From Nocardioides islandensis (lineage in GTDB: Bacteria > Actinomycetota > Actinomycetes > Propionibacteriales > Nocardioidaceae), in contig NZ_JADKPN010000009.1 of NCBI RefSeq assembly GCF_015352455.1, positions 124,001 through 188,000 on the forward strand: a DNA stretch of 64,000 bases, read 5' to 3'. The notes beneath the pieces are model-generated. The model saw only the letters and a program-made list of their open reading frames with translations. It had not been told where the DNA came from and did no database searches. Shown here in pieces: positions 36,874-46,256 of the stretch (the stretch's first letter is position 1; each line of letters opens with the position of its first letter). A program made the position numbers and the translations under genes.

Positions 36874-39395
36874 CGCGCCGGCTCCCGACCATGGTCCCGA
36901 CGACGCGCGAGGACCCGACCCGTCGCCACGAACAGGCCGGGGACGCCGGCTGCCGCCAGGAGGACCACGAGGTCGCGGCTCGCCAGGGCTTCGGTGCCGA
37001 GCAGGTCGCGCAGACCCGGAACCAGGACTCCGGCGACCTGGCACGCGCCGGCGGCGAGCACCGAGAGCTCCAGGCCGCGGTCGCGCCAGGAGCCCTTGCC
37101 GCGCGGCGCCCGGAGCGCCAGCGCGACGCCGAGCTGTCCCAGACCCAGCGTCAGGAAGACGACCGTCTGGAGCGGTCCTCCTGAGCGGTAGGCCAGCCAG
37201 CCGGCCGTGAGCGAGACCGCGGCGGTCATCAACCCAGCTGTGACGATCTGCGTCGCAAGGACGCGATCGAGGATCGAGCGCGAGGGAGGGGGCGACGGGT
37301 GATGCATGAGCGCGGGATCGAGCGGCTCTGCTCCGAAGGCAACACCAGGCACCCCGTGCGTGACCATGTTGACCCACAGGATCATCGCGGGGGTCAACGG
37401 CAGCGGCATGCCGAGCAGCGGCCCGACCAGGATCACGACCATCTCCGCCAGGCCGCCGGCCAGGCCGTAGCGGAGGAAGGTGCGGATGTTGGCGTGGATG
37501 CGGCGGCCCTCGCCGATCGCGACGAGGAGCGTCTTGAGGTTGTCGTCGACGAGCACCAGGTCCGCGGCCTGGCGGGCCACCTCGGTCCCGCGGCCACCCA
37601 TGGCCACCCCGATGTCGGCGCGCCTGAGGGCCGGGGCGTCGTTCACGCCGTCGCCGGTCATCGCGACGACGGCGCCCGTGGCCTGCCAGGCGTCCACGAT
37701 GCCGACCTTCTGCTCCGGGCGGGTCCGGGCGTAGACATCGATCGACTCCACGTGCCCCGCGTGTGCACCGGCGGCGACGGCGTCGCCGTCCGCGACCTCG
37801 CCCCCGTCGCGGAGGATGCCGACGGCGTCACCGATCGCGCGGGCCGTGCCCGGATGATCGCCGGTGATCATGAGCAGGCGCACGCCCGCACCTCGGCACT
37901 CCTCCACCACCTCGCGCGCGTCGGGGTGTGGCGGGTCCACCACGCCCACCAGGCCGACCCACGTGCGGTTCTCGGCGACGGCCAGGACGCGGTACCCCTG
38001 CGCGGCCAGCGTGTCCGCCTCGACCCGCGCCGCCTCGACGTCCGGACCCGGAGCGAGCATGGCGAGCACGGCCTCGGGGGCACCCTTGAGCACCTCCAGA
38101 CGGTGCCCGTCCCGGTCCCGGTGGACCGTGCGCATGGACCGGTTCGCCTCGTCGAACGGGACTCCCTCGAGTCGGGTCCAGCGCCGCGCCAGCAGGTCGG
38201 TCGTGATGCCCTGCTTCGCGGCGGCCACCAGGAGTGCGACGTCGAAGGGATCCCCGACGGCGCGCCACGCGTCGCCGTCGCGCACCCCGAGCGTGGCGTC
38301 ATTGCAGAGTGCGGCGTCCCGCAGGAGCCGCAGCGCCCCGGCCTCGGCCGACTCCGAGCCGACCACCTCCCCGTAGACGTCGTGGCCGTCCCCCGAGACG
38401 TCACAGGGACCGTCCGGGGTCCACAGGCGCCGGGCCACCAGGACACCGCGTGTCAGCGTGCCTGTCTTGTCCGCGGCCAGCACGGAGACCGAGCCGAGCG
38501 TCTCGACGGCGGGCAGGGACCGTACGACGGCGGAGCGGCCGGCCATGCGGTGCGCCCCCAGCGCCAGGGCCACGGTGACCACGGCGGGCAGGGACTCCGG
38601 GATCGCCGCGACCCCCAGGCTGACGGCGAGGACCGCCGCGTCGACGTACGACTCCCCTCGCAGGATGCTGAGCGCCATCACGACCAGACACAGCGCCGCC
38701 GTCACGACGACGAGCTGACGCGACAGGATCGACAGCCTGCGCTGCAGGGGCGTGGGCCGGGGCGGCGACGAGGCCACCAGTGCGGCGATGCGCCCGAGGC
38801 CGCTGTCCGGGCCGGTCCTGACGACGGTCCCCCACCCACGTCCGCGGCTCACCACCGTGCCGGCCAGCACCTCGTCGCCCGCCGCGCGGTCCGTCGGCAC
38901 CGACTCGCCGGTCATCGCCGACTCGTCCACCTGGAGTGCCGACGAGTCCGAGAGGCGCAGGTCTGCCGGTACCACGTCGCCCGCCTCGAGACGGACCAGG
39001 TCGCCGGGCACGACGTCCGCTGCTGGGATGACGACCACGACGCCGTCGCGACGCACGTGCGCGTGCGGCGAGGCCAGTTGCGTCAGTGCGTCGACGGCGC
39101 GTTGCGCGCGGACCTCCTGCACGACGCCGATGACGGTGTTCAGGACGACCACGGCCGCGATGATGGTGGCGTCCTGGCGGTCCCCGATCGCGAGCACCAC
39201 CACCCACGCGGCGCACAGCATCATGATCATGGGGTCCCGGAGCTGGCCGGCGACCCTCGCGACGAGGTGCGGTCGGTGGGCAGCGGGGAGCCGGTTGGGC
39301 CCGTGCCTCACCAGGATCCCGTCGGCCTCGGCCGAGGTGAGACCGCCGACCTCCATGTCGTCCGGGGCGTCGGCGCGGATCGCTCGGGGCATCAC
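36870..39395 (-). CDS. ctpF: CtpF-like cation-transporting P-type ATPase
   Basis: 841 aa P2-type ATPase. TGES is at 162-165 (dephosphorylation loop), IPESLP at 265-270 in TM4 (cation site, with Ser in place of the usual Gly of PEGLP), DKTGTLT with phospho-Asp309, KGAPE in the nucleotide domain and [11 protein letters not shown] near residue 595. The closest well-known relative is mycobacterial CtpF, a DosR-regulon Ca-type pump. Ion specificity here is inferred. It is probably transcribed from the box upstream of the DUF1876 gene; the 54-base gap to that gene has no clear box of its own. Confidence 0.85.
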   Translation of the reverse strand: MMPRAIRADAPDDMEVGGLTSAEADGILVRHGPNRLPAAHRPHLVARVAGQLRDPMIMMLCAAWVVVLAIGDRQDATIIAAVVVLNTVIGVVQEVRAQRAVDALTQLASPHAHVRRDGVVVVIPAADVVPGDLVRLEAGDVVPADLRLSDSSALQVDESAMTGESVPTDRAAGDEVLAGTVVSRGRGWGTVVRTGPDSGLGRIAALVASSPPRPTPLQRRLSILSRQLVVVTAALCLVVMALSILRGESYVDAAVLAVSLGVAAIPESLPAVVTVALALGAHRMAGRSAVVRSLPAVETLGSVSVLAADKTGTLTRGVLVARRLWTPDGPCDVSGDGHDVYGEVVGSESAEAGALRLLRDAALCNDATLGVRDGDAWRAVGDPFDVALLVAAAKQGITTDLLARRWTRLEGVPFDEANRSMRTVHRDRDGHRLEVLKGAPEAVLAMLAPGPDVEAARVEADTLAAQGYRVLAVAENRTWVGLVGVVDPPHPDAREVVEECRGAGVRLLMITGDHPGTARAIGDAVGILRDGGEVADGDAVAAGAHAGHVESIDVYARTRPEQKVGIVDAWQATGAVVAMTGDGVNDAPALRRADIGVAMGGRGTEVARQAADLVLVDDNLKTLLVAIGEGRRIHANIRTFLRYGLAGGLAEMVVILVGPLLGMPLPLTPAMILWVNMVTHGVPGVAFGAEPLDPALMHHPSPPPSRSILDRVLATQIVTAGLMTAAVSLTAGWLAYRSGGPLQTVVFLTLGLGQLGVALALRAPRGKGSWRDRGLELSVLAAGACQVAGVLVPGLRDLLGTEALASRDLVVLLAAAGVPGLFVATGRVLARRRDHGREPAR

Positions 39396-39449
39396 GGCGC
39401 CATCTCCTCCGGTTCGGACCGGTCCCGGGTCGGTCCGGGACCGCGTCGG

Positions 39450-39707
39450 TCAGTACTGGGCCAGGGCCTCGATGTCCGCTTGGGCAACGTGCCGGAGGCG
39501 CTCGCCCAGGTCCATCAGGGCCCGGGCCGTGGCCAGCTCGTAGCCGATCTCGGCGACGTCGACGTGGTCCTCGGGCGAGAGCCTCGCCGTGCCGGTCCCG
39601 GAGAGGTGCTCGCGCCGGCTGCTGGACAACCGTGCCTCGGCGTGCGTGGTCCCGTCCTTCTCACTCAGGAACACCTGTACGTCCCATCGGGTCGTGGTCA
39701 GCTCCAT
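39450..39707 (-). CDS. DUF1876 (Rv1738-like) protein
   Basis: 85 aa. It aligns over its length with M. tuberculosis Rv1738: WDVQVFLSEKDGTTHAEARL, LSGTGTARLSPEDHVDVAEIG and ELATARALMDLGERL. Rv1738 is one of the most strongly hypoxia-induced mycobacterial proteins and has a ribosome-hibernation-factor-like fold (established knowledge), so a role in translational shutdown is possible. A CCAGGAGGA RBS precedes ATG 39707. Confidence 0.85.
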   Translation of the reverse strand: MELTTTRWDVQVFLSEKDGTTHAEARLSSSRREHLSGTGTARLSPEDHVDVAEIGYELATARALMDLGERLRHVAQADIEALAQY

Positions 39708-39819
39708 GACGTCCTCCTGGCGGTCGGCCCGGCGCGACGCCGCGCCGGTGCTCGGTGTGTGCACTGCCAGCACATCGCGAGGTGCGGGGTGACGGGAGGG
39801 GCGCGAGACCCGGTGGCCC

Positions 39820-39833
39820 GGGACCAACGTCAG
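39820..39833 (-). promoter_or_regulatory. DosR-like box (DUF1876-ctpF operon)
   Basis: GGGACCAACGTCAG overlaps the end of the upstream USP gene and lies 112 bases before the DUF1876 start. It has a good left half-site and a weaker right half. Confidence 0.45.
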
Positions 39834-40744
39834 CTCGCACGGGACGCCGAGGTGGCGGGCGCCGGCGCGACGGCGACGACGCCGGCGGGCACGACCTCGA
39901 CAGGGCACCGGCTCGTCCGCAGCACGGTGTGCGCGGTCGCTCCGAGGCGCCCGTACGGCGGCACGGCGCGCTGGTGGCGGCCGACGAGGAGGAGGTCGGC
40001 GCCGGCCGACGCGACCTCCAGCACGTGGGCGGGGCGTCCGTGGGCGACGCGGAGCTCGACGGGGACGCCGGGGAAGCGCGCACGCCACTCCTCGACCAGG
40101 CTCTCGAGCACCGCGGTGCCCTCGGCCTCCCACTCGGCCGCACGCTGGGCGACCTCGCGCCGGTCCATCGAGGGGTCGTACAGCTCCCACGACGTGATCA
40201 CCAGGATCTCGGCGCCGCGCTCCTGGGCGATGTGGAAGGCATGGGACAGCAGCTCGAGTGCGTGCCTGCGGGACTTCATGCCCACCACGACGCGACGTGC
40301 GGTCGAGACCGCGCCCCACGACGACGGCACGACCACGACCGGACACGCGGCACGCGCAGCCACAGCGGCCGGGGTGCTCCCGAACGGGAGGTCGAAGCGA
40401 TGACGGGCTGACCGGCCCACCACCAGGAGCCGCCCCGACCGCGACGCCCTCAGGATCCCTTCGGAGCGTGGGCCGACGACCAGGTCGGTGGTGATCTCGA
40501 GCCCCGGAGCCATCCGGCGTGCGGACGCGCTCGACTCGTCGAGCACAGCGCGCCCGGCGGCCTGGAGCTCGCCGCACGCGACCACGGGGACCAGGTCCTG
40601 CGGCGGGGAGCCGGGCCACACGTGCACCAGGTGCAGGCGGTTCCCGTCTCGGAGCGCCTCGTCCACGGCGTACTCGAGCGCTCCCGCGCTGCCGGGCGTC
40701 CCATCGACGGCGACGACGACCGGGCGGCTTCCAGGTGTGGTCAT
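39830..40744 (-). CDS. Universal stress protein, two USP domains
   Basis: 304 aa. Domain 1 ends LLVVGRSARHRFDLPFGSTPAAVAARAACPVVVVP and domain 2 ends LLLVGRHQRAVPPYGRLGATAHTVLRTSRCPVEVVP. In both, the second Gly of the ATP motif is replaced, so nucleotide binding is doubtful. GGAGAGG precedes ATG 40744. Tandem boxes lie 58 bases upstream. Confidence 0.87.
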   Translation of the reverse strand: MTTPGSRPVVVAVDGTPGSAGALEYAVDEALRDGNRLHLVHVWPGSPPQDLVPVVACGELQAAGRAVLDESSASARRMAPGLEITTDLVVGPRSEGILRASRSGRLLVVGRSARHRFDLPFGSTPAAVAARAACPVVVVPSSWGAVSTARRVVVGMKSRRHALELLSHAFHIAQERGAEILVITSWELYDPSMDRREVAQRAAEWEAEGTAVLESLVEEWRARFPGVPVELRVAHGRPAHVLEVASAGADLLLVGRHQRAVPPYGRLGATAHTVLRTSRCPVEVVPAGVVAVAPAPATSASRAS

Positions 40745-40802
40745 GGGCTCGCCTCTCCAGTGGGCTCCCCCTCAGCACAGCGCGGTGAGCAGCCGGCCCA
40801 CA

Positions 40803-40838
40803 GAGCCCTAGGTCACCCGGCCGCGGGACGTTTCGCCG
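40803..40838 (-). promoter_or_regulatory. Tandem DosR-like boxes (USP)
   Basis: GAGCCCTAGGTCACC (40803-40817) and GGGACGTTTCGCCG (40825-40838), 22 bp apart. The second extends into a GGGACG-N6-CGTCCC inverted repeat (40825-40842). Confidence 0.45.
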
Positions 40839-40862
40839 TCCCCGGCAGCCAGTGGCCGGCCC

Positions 40863-41414
40863 TCAGGCACTCGACGCTGTGCCCGCCTTCGAGCCACGGG
40901 GCCGGCGGTGGCGCCGATGTTCTGGGGGCGTCCGTGCCGGTGACCCGGCGACGGGGTCGGCGTCCGGATCCGGCACGACCGTCACGGCGCACGGCGCGGA
41001 TGCGACGCACTCGGCTGCGACGCTCGGTCGGTGCAGCTGCGACTCCGGGTCGCCTGCACCCACGACCAGCAGGTCGGCATCCCCACACCGCCCGATCAGC
41101 GCTTGCGCCGGTCTGGCGTTGACCAGGAACGTCTGCACGCGGGGCGCCAGGACCGGGTCCAGGGACGCCACCGCCTCCCACTGGCGGTCCAGCGCGCGCC
41201 CGCGCGCGGCGATGTAGCGGCCGGGCACGTCGTGGATCAAGGGTTCGTCGACGTCGGGCCAGGCCGTGACGATGTCCAGGTCCCAGCCACGATCACGTGC
41301 CACGTCGGCAGCGTGCCGCAGGGCCAGCAGGCTCGATCTCGAGCCGTGCACACCGACCACGACACGCCCTGACGTCCCGTCGGACGCGTCCCGTGGCTCC
41401 CGGTTCGCGGCCAT
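40863..41414 (-). CDS. Single-domain universal stress protein
   Basis: 183 aa: RVVVGVHGSRSSLLALRHAADVAR at the start and DLLVVGAGDPESQLHRPSVAAECVASAPCAVTVVPD at the end of the domain. The G-2x-G-9x-G(S) loop is not intact, so it probably does not bind ATP. A basic 25-residue tail (PPEHRRHRRPRGSK) is unusual. GTAGGAGGAG precedes ATG 41414. One box lies 50 bases upstream. Confidence 0.82.
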   Translation of the reverse strand: MAANREPRDASDGTSGRVVVGVHGSRSSLLALRHAADVARDRGWDLDIVTAWPDVDEPLIHDVPGRYIAARGRALDRQWEAVASLDPVLAPRVQTFLVNARPAQALIGRCGDADLLVVGAGDPESQLHRPSVAAECVASAPCAVTVVPDPDADPVAGSPARTPPEHRRHRRPRGSKAGTASSA

Positions 41415-41464
41415 GACTCCTCCTACGTTGCCGACAGCCTAGGAAGGCAGCGCGCCCCTCGACA

Positions 41465-41478
41465 GAGGCAAAGGACCC
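41465..41478 (-). promoter_or_regulatory. DosR-like box (single-domain USP)
   Basis: GAGGCAAAGGACCC; on the minus strand GGGTCCTTTGCCTC, 50 bases before the USP ATG. Confidence 0.5.
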
Positions 41479-41518
41479 TGGTGTGCGACCGTCGAGGTAC
41501 GGGCGCTTCCGTGACGGT

Positions 41519-42427
41519 TCACCGACCCGCCCGACCGACGATCGCCCGGCCACCCACGGCGCCGGCGACGCCTGTCAGCTGGTCATCAGGCCACCCCATG
41601 GCATCCGCCGCCTTCGGTTCGACCGTGCCGGGAGCCCCGGGAGCCACCGGTGCGGCCGCCTGGTTCTCGCGGCGGAGGAAGGCACCCAGGTCGGCGATGG
41701 TGCTCATCAGCGGGGCCGGGAAGACGACGGTGGTGTTCTTGTCCACCCCGATCTCGACCAGGCTCTGCAGGTTGCGCAGCTGGAGCGCCAGCGGGTGGGC
41801 CATCATCGTGTCCGAGGCCTGGCCCAGCGCGGCTGCGGCAGCGGACTCGCCCTCGGCGGCGATGATCTTGGCGCGCTTCTCGCGCTCGGCCTCGGCCTGG
41901 CGGGCCATGGCCCGCTTCATGCTCTCCGGGAGCTGGATGTCCTTCAGCTCGACCAGGGTGACCAGCACACCCCACTCGGTGGTGGTCCGGTCGAGGATCT
42001 CGCGGATGCTCCGGTTGATCGCGTCGGTCTCGGAGAGCGCCTGGTCCAACGTGTGCTGCCCGACCACGTTGCGCAAGGTCGTCTGGGCGATCTGGTTCAC
42101 CGCGGTCGCCACGTTCTCGATGACCACGACGGACTTCACCGCATCGACGACGTGGAAGTAGGCGACCCCCGCGACGTCGATGCTCACGTTGTCCTTGGTG
42201 ATGATGCCCTGCGACTGGATGGGCATGGTGATGGTCCGCAGCGACACGCGCCGCAGCACGTCGACCACAGGAATGATGAAGGTGAGTCCCGGTTCGCGGA
42301 CGTCGTGCACGCGGCCGAGGCGGAGCAGGACGCCCCTCTCGTACTGCTTCACGACACGCAGGGACAGGGCCAGCACGACAGCGGCCGCCGCCGCGACGGC
42401 CAGCACGCTGATCAGCAGGGTGGACAT
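41519..42427 (-). CDS. SPFH/stomatin-like (slipin) membrane protein
   Basis: 302 aa. An N-terminal TM (LLISVLAVAAAAAVVLALSL) is followed by the SPFH domain (VKQYERGVLLRLGRV, PGLTFIIPVVD, TTLRNVVGQHTLDQAL) and a helical AQAEAEREKRAKIIAAEGES-type coiled coil (written here as in ARQAEAEREKRAKIIAAEGE). Slipins form oligomeric membrane scaffolds, often with NfeD-type partners; none is encoded next to it. TAGGAG precedes ATG 42427. No convincing box was seen in the 108 bases upstream, so it may be independently expressed. Confidence 0.88.
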   Translation of the reverse strand: MSTLLISVLAVAAAAAVVLALSLRVVKQYERGVLLRLGRVHDVREPGLTFIIPVVDVLRRVSLRTITMPIQSQGIITKDNVSIDVAGVAYFHVVDAVKSVVVIENVATAVNQIAQTTLRNVVGQHTLDQALSETDAINRSIREILDRTTTEWGVLVTLVELKDIQLPESMKRAMARQAEAEREKRAKIIAAEGESAAAAALGQASDTMMAHPLALQLRNLQSLVEIGVDKNTTVVFPAPLMSTIADLGAFLRRENQAAAPVAPGAPGTVEPKAADAMGWPDDQLTGVAGAVGGRAIVGRAGR

Positions 42428-42486
42428 GGTGATGCTCCTAGGTCCGGTCGGTCGGGGGTGCTTCCCCCTGGTGCCGGCGCCGGAGT

Positions 42487-42515
42487 GCCCGCCCGGCCTC
42501 GCAGGCCGGGCGGGC
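42487..42515 (-). terminator. Hairpin terminator after the hsp20 gene
   Basis: A perfect 13-bp stem, GCCCGCCCGGCCT pairing with AGGCCGGGCGGGC around a 3-base loop, begins 20 bases after the Hsp20 stop and precedes the stomatin-like gene. No T-run. Confidence 0.65.
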
Positions 42516-42535
42516 CGACGCCGCGATGGTCCGGG

Positions 42536-42952
42536 TCACTCGACCGGGGGCTCCCGGTGGGTGACGGGGATCTGCTGGGGCGCCGTTGTCGTGGCGAGCG
42601 GCATCGACACCGTCAGCACGCCATCGGCGTACTCGGCGGTGACGTCCTCGGGCTTGGTGCCCGCAGGCAGCGACAGCACGCGCTCGAAGCTGCCGTACCG
42701 GATCTCGGTGCGGTAGCGGTCGTGCTGCTCGGCCCGGCGCTCACCGTGCAGGCGGAGCAGGCCGTCGTCGACGGTCACGGCGATGTCCTTGTCGGGGTCG
42801 ACACCGGGCAGGTCCGCGCGGACGATGCGGCGCTCGCCCTCCTGGTACTCCTCGACCTTGATCTCCGGCTGCATCGGCACGTTGCCGAACCAGCTCATCA
42901 GCTCGCTCACCAGCGAGACGCCGTCACGGTGGACGGCGGGAGTGGTGGTCAC
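42536..42952 (-). CDS. Hsp20/alpha-crystallin family small heat-shock protein
   Basis: 138 aa from GTG 42952 (AAAGGAGG 5 bases upstream). The alpha-crystallin domain runs from IKVEEYQEGERRIVRADLPG to ADGVLTVSMPL, the latter being the conserved A-x-x-x-n-GVL strand. It holds unfolding proteins. It is the likely functional counterpart of mycobacterial HspX (Acr), the best-known DosR target, although orthology cannot be shown from sequence alone. The box lies 63 bases upstream and the gene is divergent from an alcohol dehydrogenase. Confidence 0.9.
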   Translation of the reverse strand: MTTTPAVHRDGVSLVSELMSWFGNVPMQPEIKVEEYQEGERRIVRADLPGVDPDKDIAVTVDDGLLRLHGERRAEQHDRYRTEIRYGSFERVLSLPAGTKPEDVTAEYADGVLTVSMPLATTTAPQQIPVTHREPPVE

Positions 42953-43014
42953 TGGTGCCTCCTTTCTGTTGTGGGTTCCATCTCCAGCACAGCCCGTCCC
43001 GACCATCCGATGCA

Positions 43015-43029
43015 GAGGACAAGGTCCCC
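43015..43029 (-). promoter_or_regulatory. DosR-like box (hsp20)
   Basis: GAGGACAAGGTCCCC; minus strand GGGGACCTTGTCCTC, 63 bases before the GTG start. Confidence 0.6.
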
Positions 43030-43067
43030 GAGCGCTCCGCGCCGGTCCTGAATGCCGGCGCCCACGG

Positions 43068-43081
43068 AGGACCGTGGTCCC
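43068..43081 (+). promoter_or_regulatory. DosR-like box (alcohol dehydrogenase)
   Basis: AGGACCGTGGTCCC, nearly palindromic, 82 bases before the alcohol dehydrogenase ATG. Confidence 0.55.
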
Positions 43082-43162
43082 TACCGGCGCCGCGCCCCAT
43101 CGGGCAGGTTGGTCGGCACCGACACGCGGTCTCCGGTGCCTGACGCGCGAGAGGAGCGTCCG

Positions 43163-44173
43163 ATGCAAGAACAGATGACAGCCTGGACGTTGCCTGCGCC
43201 CGCCCCGGTCGGGGACCGTCCGCTGCGGCTCGGCAGCAAGCCGGTCCCCGCCCCGGCCGCGGACGAGGTCAGGCTGCGGGTCACGGCGTGCGGCGTGTGC
43301 CGGACCGACCTCCACCTCGTCGAGGGGGACCTGGCGCCGCGCAGGCCGGGGGTGGCGCCCGGCCACCAGGTCGTCGGGCTCGTCGACCGGGTCGGCGAGC
43401 ACGTCGACCGGTTCTCCGTCGGTGACCGGGTCGGGATCGCCTGGCTGCGACGGACGTGCGGCGAGTGCCGGTGGTGCCGCGCCGGCGCCGAGAACCTGTG
43501 CCCGAGGTCCGCGTACACCGGCTGGGATGCCGACGGCGGGTTCGCGACGTACGCCGTCGTGCCCGCCGCCTACGCCTACCGGCTGCCCGAGGGCCTGGCC
43601 GACACCCAGGCGGCCCCGCTCCTGTGTGCCGGCATCATCGGCTACCGCGCCCTCCGGCGCGCGGAGCTCCCGCCGGGTGGGCGGCTGGGCATCTACGGCT
43701 TCGGGTCGAGCGCCCACATCACCGCGCAGGTGGCCCGCGCGTCGGGAGCCGAGGTCTACGTGATGACTCGCGGCCGGGACAGCCAGGAGCTCGCGCGGAG
43801 GCTCGGCGCCGTCTGGGTGGGCGGGCCGAGTGACGCACCCCCACGTCCGCTCGACTCCGCCATCGTCTTCGCCCCCGCCGGGGACCTGGTCCCGCCCGCG
43901 CTGGAGGCGCTCGACCGGGGAGGGACCCTCGCGCTCGCCGGGATCCACATGAGCGCGGTGCCCTCACTGGACTACGGCCGACATCTCTTCCTCGAGAAGA
44001 ACGTGCGGTCGGTGACCTCGAACACCCGGGCCGACGGGGAGGCCCTGCTCCGGCTCGCCGGCCGCCTGTCGATCGAGGTGCACGCCACGTCGTACCCCTT
44101 CGACGAGGTCGACCGGGCCCTGGAGGACCTCGCCGGGGGCCGCGTCAGCGGCTCCTTGGTCGTCACGACGTGA
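43163..44173 (+). CDS. Zinc-dependent alcohol dehydrogenase
   Basis: 336 aa MDR protein. Catalytic zinc ligands are in CGVCRTDLHLVEGDL and PGHQVVGLV, the structural zinc site is CGECRWCRAGAENLC, and the Rossmann turn is GIYGFGSSA. It is closest in style to actinobacterial AdhA-like enzymes that reduce aldehydes or oxidise primary alcohols with NAD(P)H. In this island it could dispose of reducing equivalents under hypoxia (inference). GAGAGGAG precedes ATG 43163. It is divergent from hsp20. Confidence 0.88.
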   Translation: MQEQMTAWTLPAPAPVGDRPLRLGSKPVPAPAADEVRLRVTACGVCRTDLHLVEGDLAPRRPGVAPGHQVVGLVDRVGEHVDRFSVGDRVGIAWLRRTCGECRWCRAGAENLCPRSAYTGWDADGGFATYAVVPAAYAYRLPEGLADTQAAPLLCAGIIGYRALRRAELPPGGRLGIYGFGSSAHITAQVARASGAEVYVMTRGRDSQELARRLGAVWVGGPSDAPPRPLDSAIVFAPAGDLVPPALEALDRGGTLALAGIHMSAVPSLDYGRHLFLEKNVRSVTSNTRADGEALLRLAGRLSIEVHATSYPFDEVDRALEDLAGGRVSGSLVVTT

Positions 44174-44198
44174 CGTCACGGAGCCCGTGCTGCTCCGC

Positions 44199-44233
44199 GG
44201 GTCCTTGGTCCCGCCGGGGAGGACCCCTGGCCG
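44199..44233 (+). promoter_or_regulatory. Tandem DosR-like boxes (USP)
   Basis: GGGTCCTTGGTCCC (44199-44212), one of the best matches, and AGGACCCCTGGCCG (44220-44233), 21 bp apart, upstream of the USP at 44269. Confidence 0.65.
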
Positions 44234-44268
44234 TACCAGGACGGCGGCCGGCGATGGAGGCTTCGACC

Positions 44269-45177
44269 ATGACCGACACGAGCAGAGAGACGCCACGCCA
44301 GGGATCGATCGTGGTGGGCATCGACGGATCCGAGGGGTCGGCGCGAGCCCTGTCCTGGGCGGTCGAGCAGGCCCGCGCCGAGAACCGGCCGCTGACCCTC
44401 CTGCACAGCGGCGGCGAGTCCCTGCTGCGCACGACCTTGATGCTGGACGCCGACGTCGACCACGTCGCGCTGTTCGACCGGCTGCGCACGGCCGACCTCG
44501 CCTTGTTGACACGCAGCGCGGCGGCGGTGACCGAGGCCGACCCCGACCTGGCCGTCGACGTGGTCCTGGTGGAGACCGACGCGCGCACGGCACTCGTCGA
44601 CGCATCGCGCCGCACGCACCTCGTGGTCCTCGGGTCTCGCGGTCGCGGGCGGGTGGCCAGCATGGTGCTCGGCTCGGTGAGCCGGTACGTCGCCGCCCAC
44701 GCTGCCTGTCCGGTCGTCGTCTGCCGTGGCCCGGCCGGCGGCGGGAGGCCCCGGCGCGTCGTGGTCGGCGCCGCCTGGACCGCGTCGTCGGTGCCCGTCA
44801 CCGAGTTCGCCTTCCACCAGGCTTCCGTCTACGGCGTGCCGCTGACGGTCCTGCACGCCCTGTGGCTGGTCCCGGAGTCCCTGGCCGAGCGCCCACTCGT
44901 CACCGTCGACGACACCGAGGGGGTGGGAGCCATGCTGGCGGAGTCGGTCGCCGGCCTGCGCGAGAAGTACCCCGACGTGACCGTCCTCTTCGAGCTGCGA
45001 CGGGGTCTGGCCGACGACTGCCTGGTGCGCTGGACACCCGAGGATGCCCTCCTCGTCGTCGGCCGCCCCACGCACGACCTGGTGACGAAGGTCCTCGAGG
45101 GGACCACCGCCCTCTCGGTCGTCGAGCGCTCACTCGGCGTCGTCGCCGTCGTGCCGGAAGCCGGGTCCGAGCCGTGA
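44269..45177 (+). CDS. Universal stress protein, two USP domains
   Basis: 302 aa. Domain 1 has the full ATP motif in LVVLGSRGRGRVASMVLGSVS; domain 2 ends LLVVGRPTHDLVTKVLEGTTALSVVERSLGVVAVVP, where the motif is degraded. ATG 44269 has GGAGG 8 bases upstream and is preferred to ATG 44254, which overlaps that RBS. It is convergent with the next USP gene. Confidence 0.88.
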   Translation: MTDTSRETPRQGSIVVGIDGSEGSARALSWAVEQARAENRPLTLLHSGGESLLRTTLMLDADVDHVALFDRLRTADLALLTRSAAAVTEADPDLAVDVVLVETDARTALVDASRRTHLVVLGSRGRGRVASMVLGSVSRYVAAHAACPVVVCRGPAGGGRPRRVVVGAAWTASSVPVTEFAFHQASVYGVPLTVLHALWLVPESLAERPLVTVDDTEGVGAMLAESVAGLREKYPDVTVLFELRRGLADDCLVRWTPEDALLVVGRPTHDLVTKVLEGTTALSVVERSLGVVAVVPEAGSEP

Positions 45178-45211
45178 CGACCGCCAGTAGGGGAGGCTCA
45201 CCCGCCACGGC

Positions 45212-46132
45212 TCAGGGGACGGCCACCTGAGCCGGCTCGCGATCGCGCGAGCCCAGGTCCCGCCGTTCCCCGTCCACGACCAGCACGGGGCAGGTGGCGC
45301 GCCTCAGCACCTCCGTCGTCACCGGGCCCGGACGCCGGGCGAACGGCTGCTCGCCGTGCCCGCGACCGACCACGATCACGTCTGCGTCCCGCGCACGCGC
45401 CACCAGCGCCGTGGCGGGGGCCTGGGGGACGATCTCGAGGTCCACGTCCACATCGGGCCGACCTCGGCAGACGTCGCCGAGCTCCTTGTCGAGCAGGCGG
45501 TGCCTCAAGCGCAACCACGCCTCCCGCGCCGCCGCGTCCATGTCCTCGGTGCGCTCGTCACGAGCCGTGAGCCCGTGCACCAGGCGCAGCCGGGCCTGCC
45601 GACGGGCCGCCTCGGCGAGGGCAGCCTCGACCAGGCGTCCGGAGCGGCGTGCGTCGTCGACGCCGGCCACGACGCAGGGCGCGTGCGCAGGGTCCTCCTG
45701 GGGCGGGTCGGGCGGGACGACCAGGACCGGGCACTGCTCCTGGGCCACCACGGCCTGGATCGTGGACAGGAGGCGGTGCTGCTTGCCGCGCTGGTGGAGG
45801 ACGAGCAAGCAGGCGTGGGCGCTGGCCTCGACCAGCGACGGCACGACCGCGCCGTGGCACAGCTCGGTGCTCACCACCAGGTCGTCCGGCACCAGCGGCT
45901 CGAGGGCGTGGGCCGCGTCCTCGACGACGGCGAGCCCGGCGTGACGCAGCTCAGCGGCGACCTGCTCGAGCTCCTCGATCCGTGAATGGCTGGCGTGGAC
46001 CGGCTCGATCACGTGCAACAGATGCACTCCGCAACGACGCCGCTCGGCCTCCTGCGCCGCCGCACGCAGAGCAGGAAGACAACCGGCCGTCTCGACCCCG
46101 ACGACGACCTTGCGGGGGAACAGGTCCCACAC
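45212..46132 (-). CDS. Universal stress protein, two USP domains (divergent)
   Basis: 306 aa from GTG 46132 (GGAGGAGGTG upstream). Domain 1 (KVVVGVETAGCLPALRAAAQEA ... LLVLHQRGKQHRLLSTIQAV) has lost the ATP-loop glycines. Domain 2 keeps part of it (VIVVGRGHGEQPFARRPGPVTTEVLRRATCPVLVVDG). It is the most divergent USP in the window and probably does not bind ATP. A perfect box lies 59 bases upstream. Confidence 0.83.
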   Translation of the reverse strand: MWDLFPRKVVVGVETAGCLPALRAAAQEAERRRCGVHLLHVIEPVHASHSRIEELEQVAAELRHAGLAVVEDAAHALEPLVPDDLVVSTELCHGAVVPSLVEASAHACLLVLHQRGKQHRLLSTIQAVVAQEQCPVLVVPPDPPQEDPAHAPCVVAGVDDARRSGRLVEAALAEAARRQARLRLVHGLTARDERTEDMDAAAREAWLRLRHRLLDKELGDVCRGRPDVDVDLEIVPQAPATALVARARDADVIVVGRGHGEQPFARRPGPVTTEVLRRATCPVLVVDGERRDLGSRDREPAQVAVP

Positions 46133-46190
46133 GGTGCACCTCCTCCATCACCTTGGTGACCACCGTCCTCCTGCGCCGGCCCGCTCGGCA

Positions 46191-46204
46191 GGGTCCTCGG
46201 ACCC
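46191..46204 (-). promoter_or_regulatory. Perfectly palindromic-armed DosR-like box (USP)
   Basis: GGGTCCTCGGACCC: the arms GGGTCC and GGACCC are exact inverse complements. It lies 59 bases before the GTG of the leftward USP gene. Confidence 0.6.
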
Positions 46205-46256
46205 GGGCGTCCGGGACTCCCGCACGGGATGCGACGGCGACGCCCGCGCGGAGGAC

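Noticed and set aside
39410..39450. GGACCGGTCC-type symmetric sequence upstream of ctpF as a DosR-like box
   Set aside because: The two half-sites lack the central 2-base spacer found in all other boxes; ctpF is more simply read from the box at 39820.
37299..40403. 1034-codon plus-strand open frame
   Set aside because: Antisense to the P-type ATPase, DUF1876 and USP genes; composition is that of a shadow frame and the minus-strand proteins are certain.
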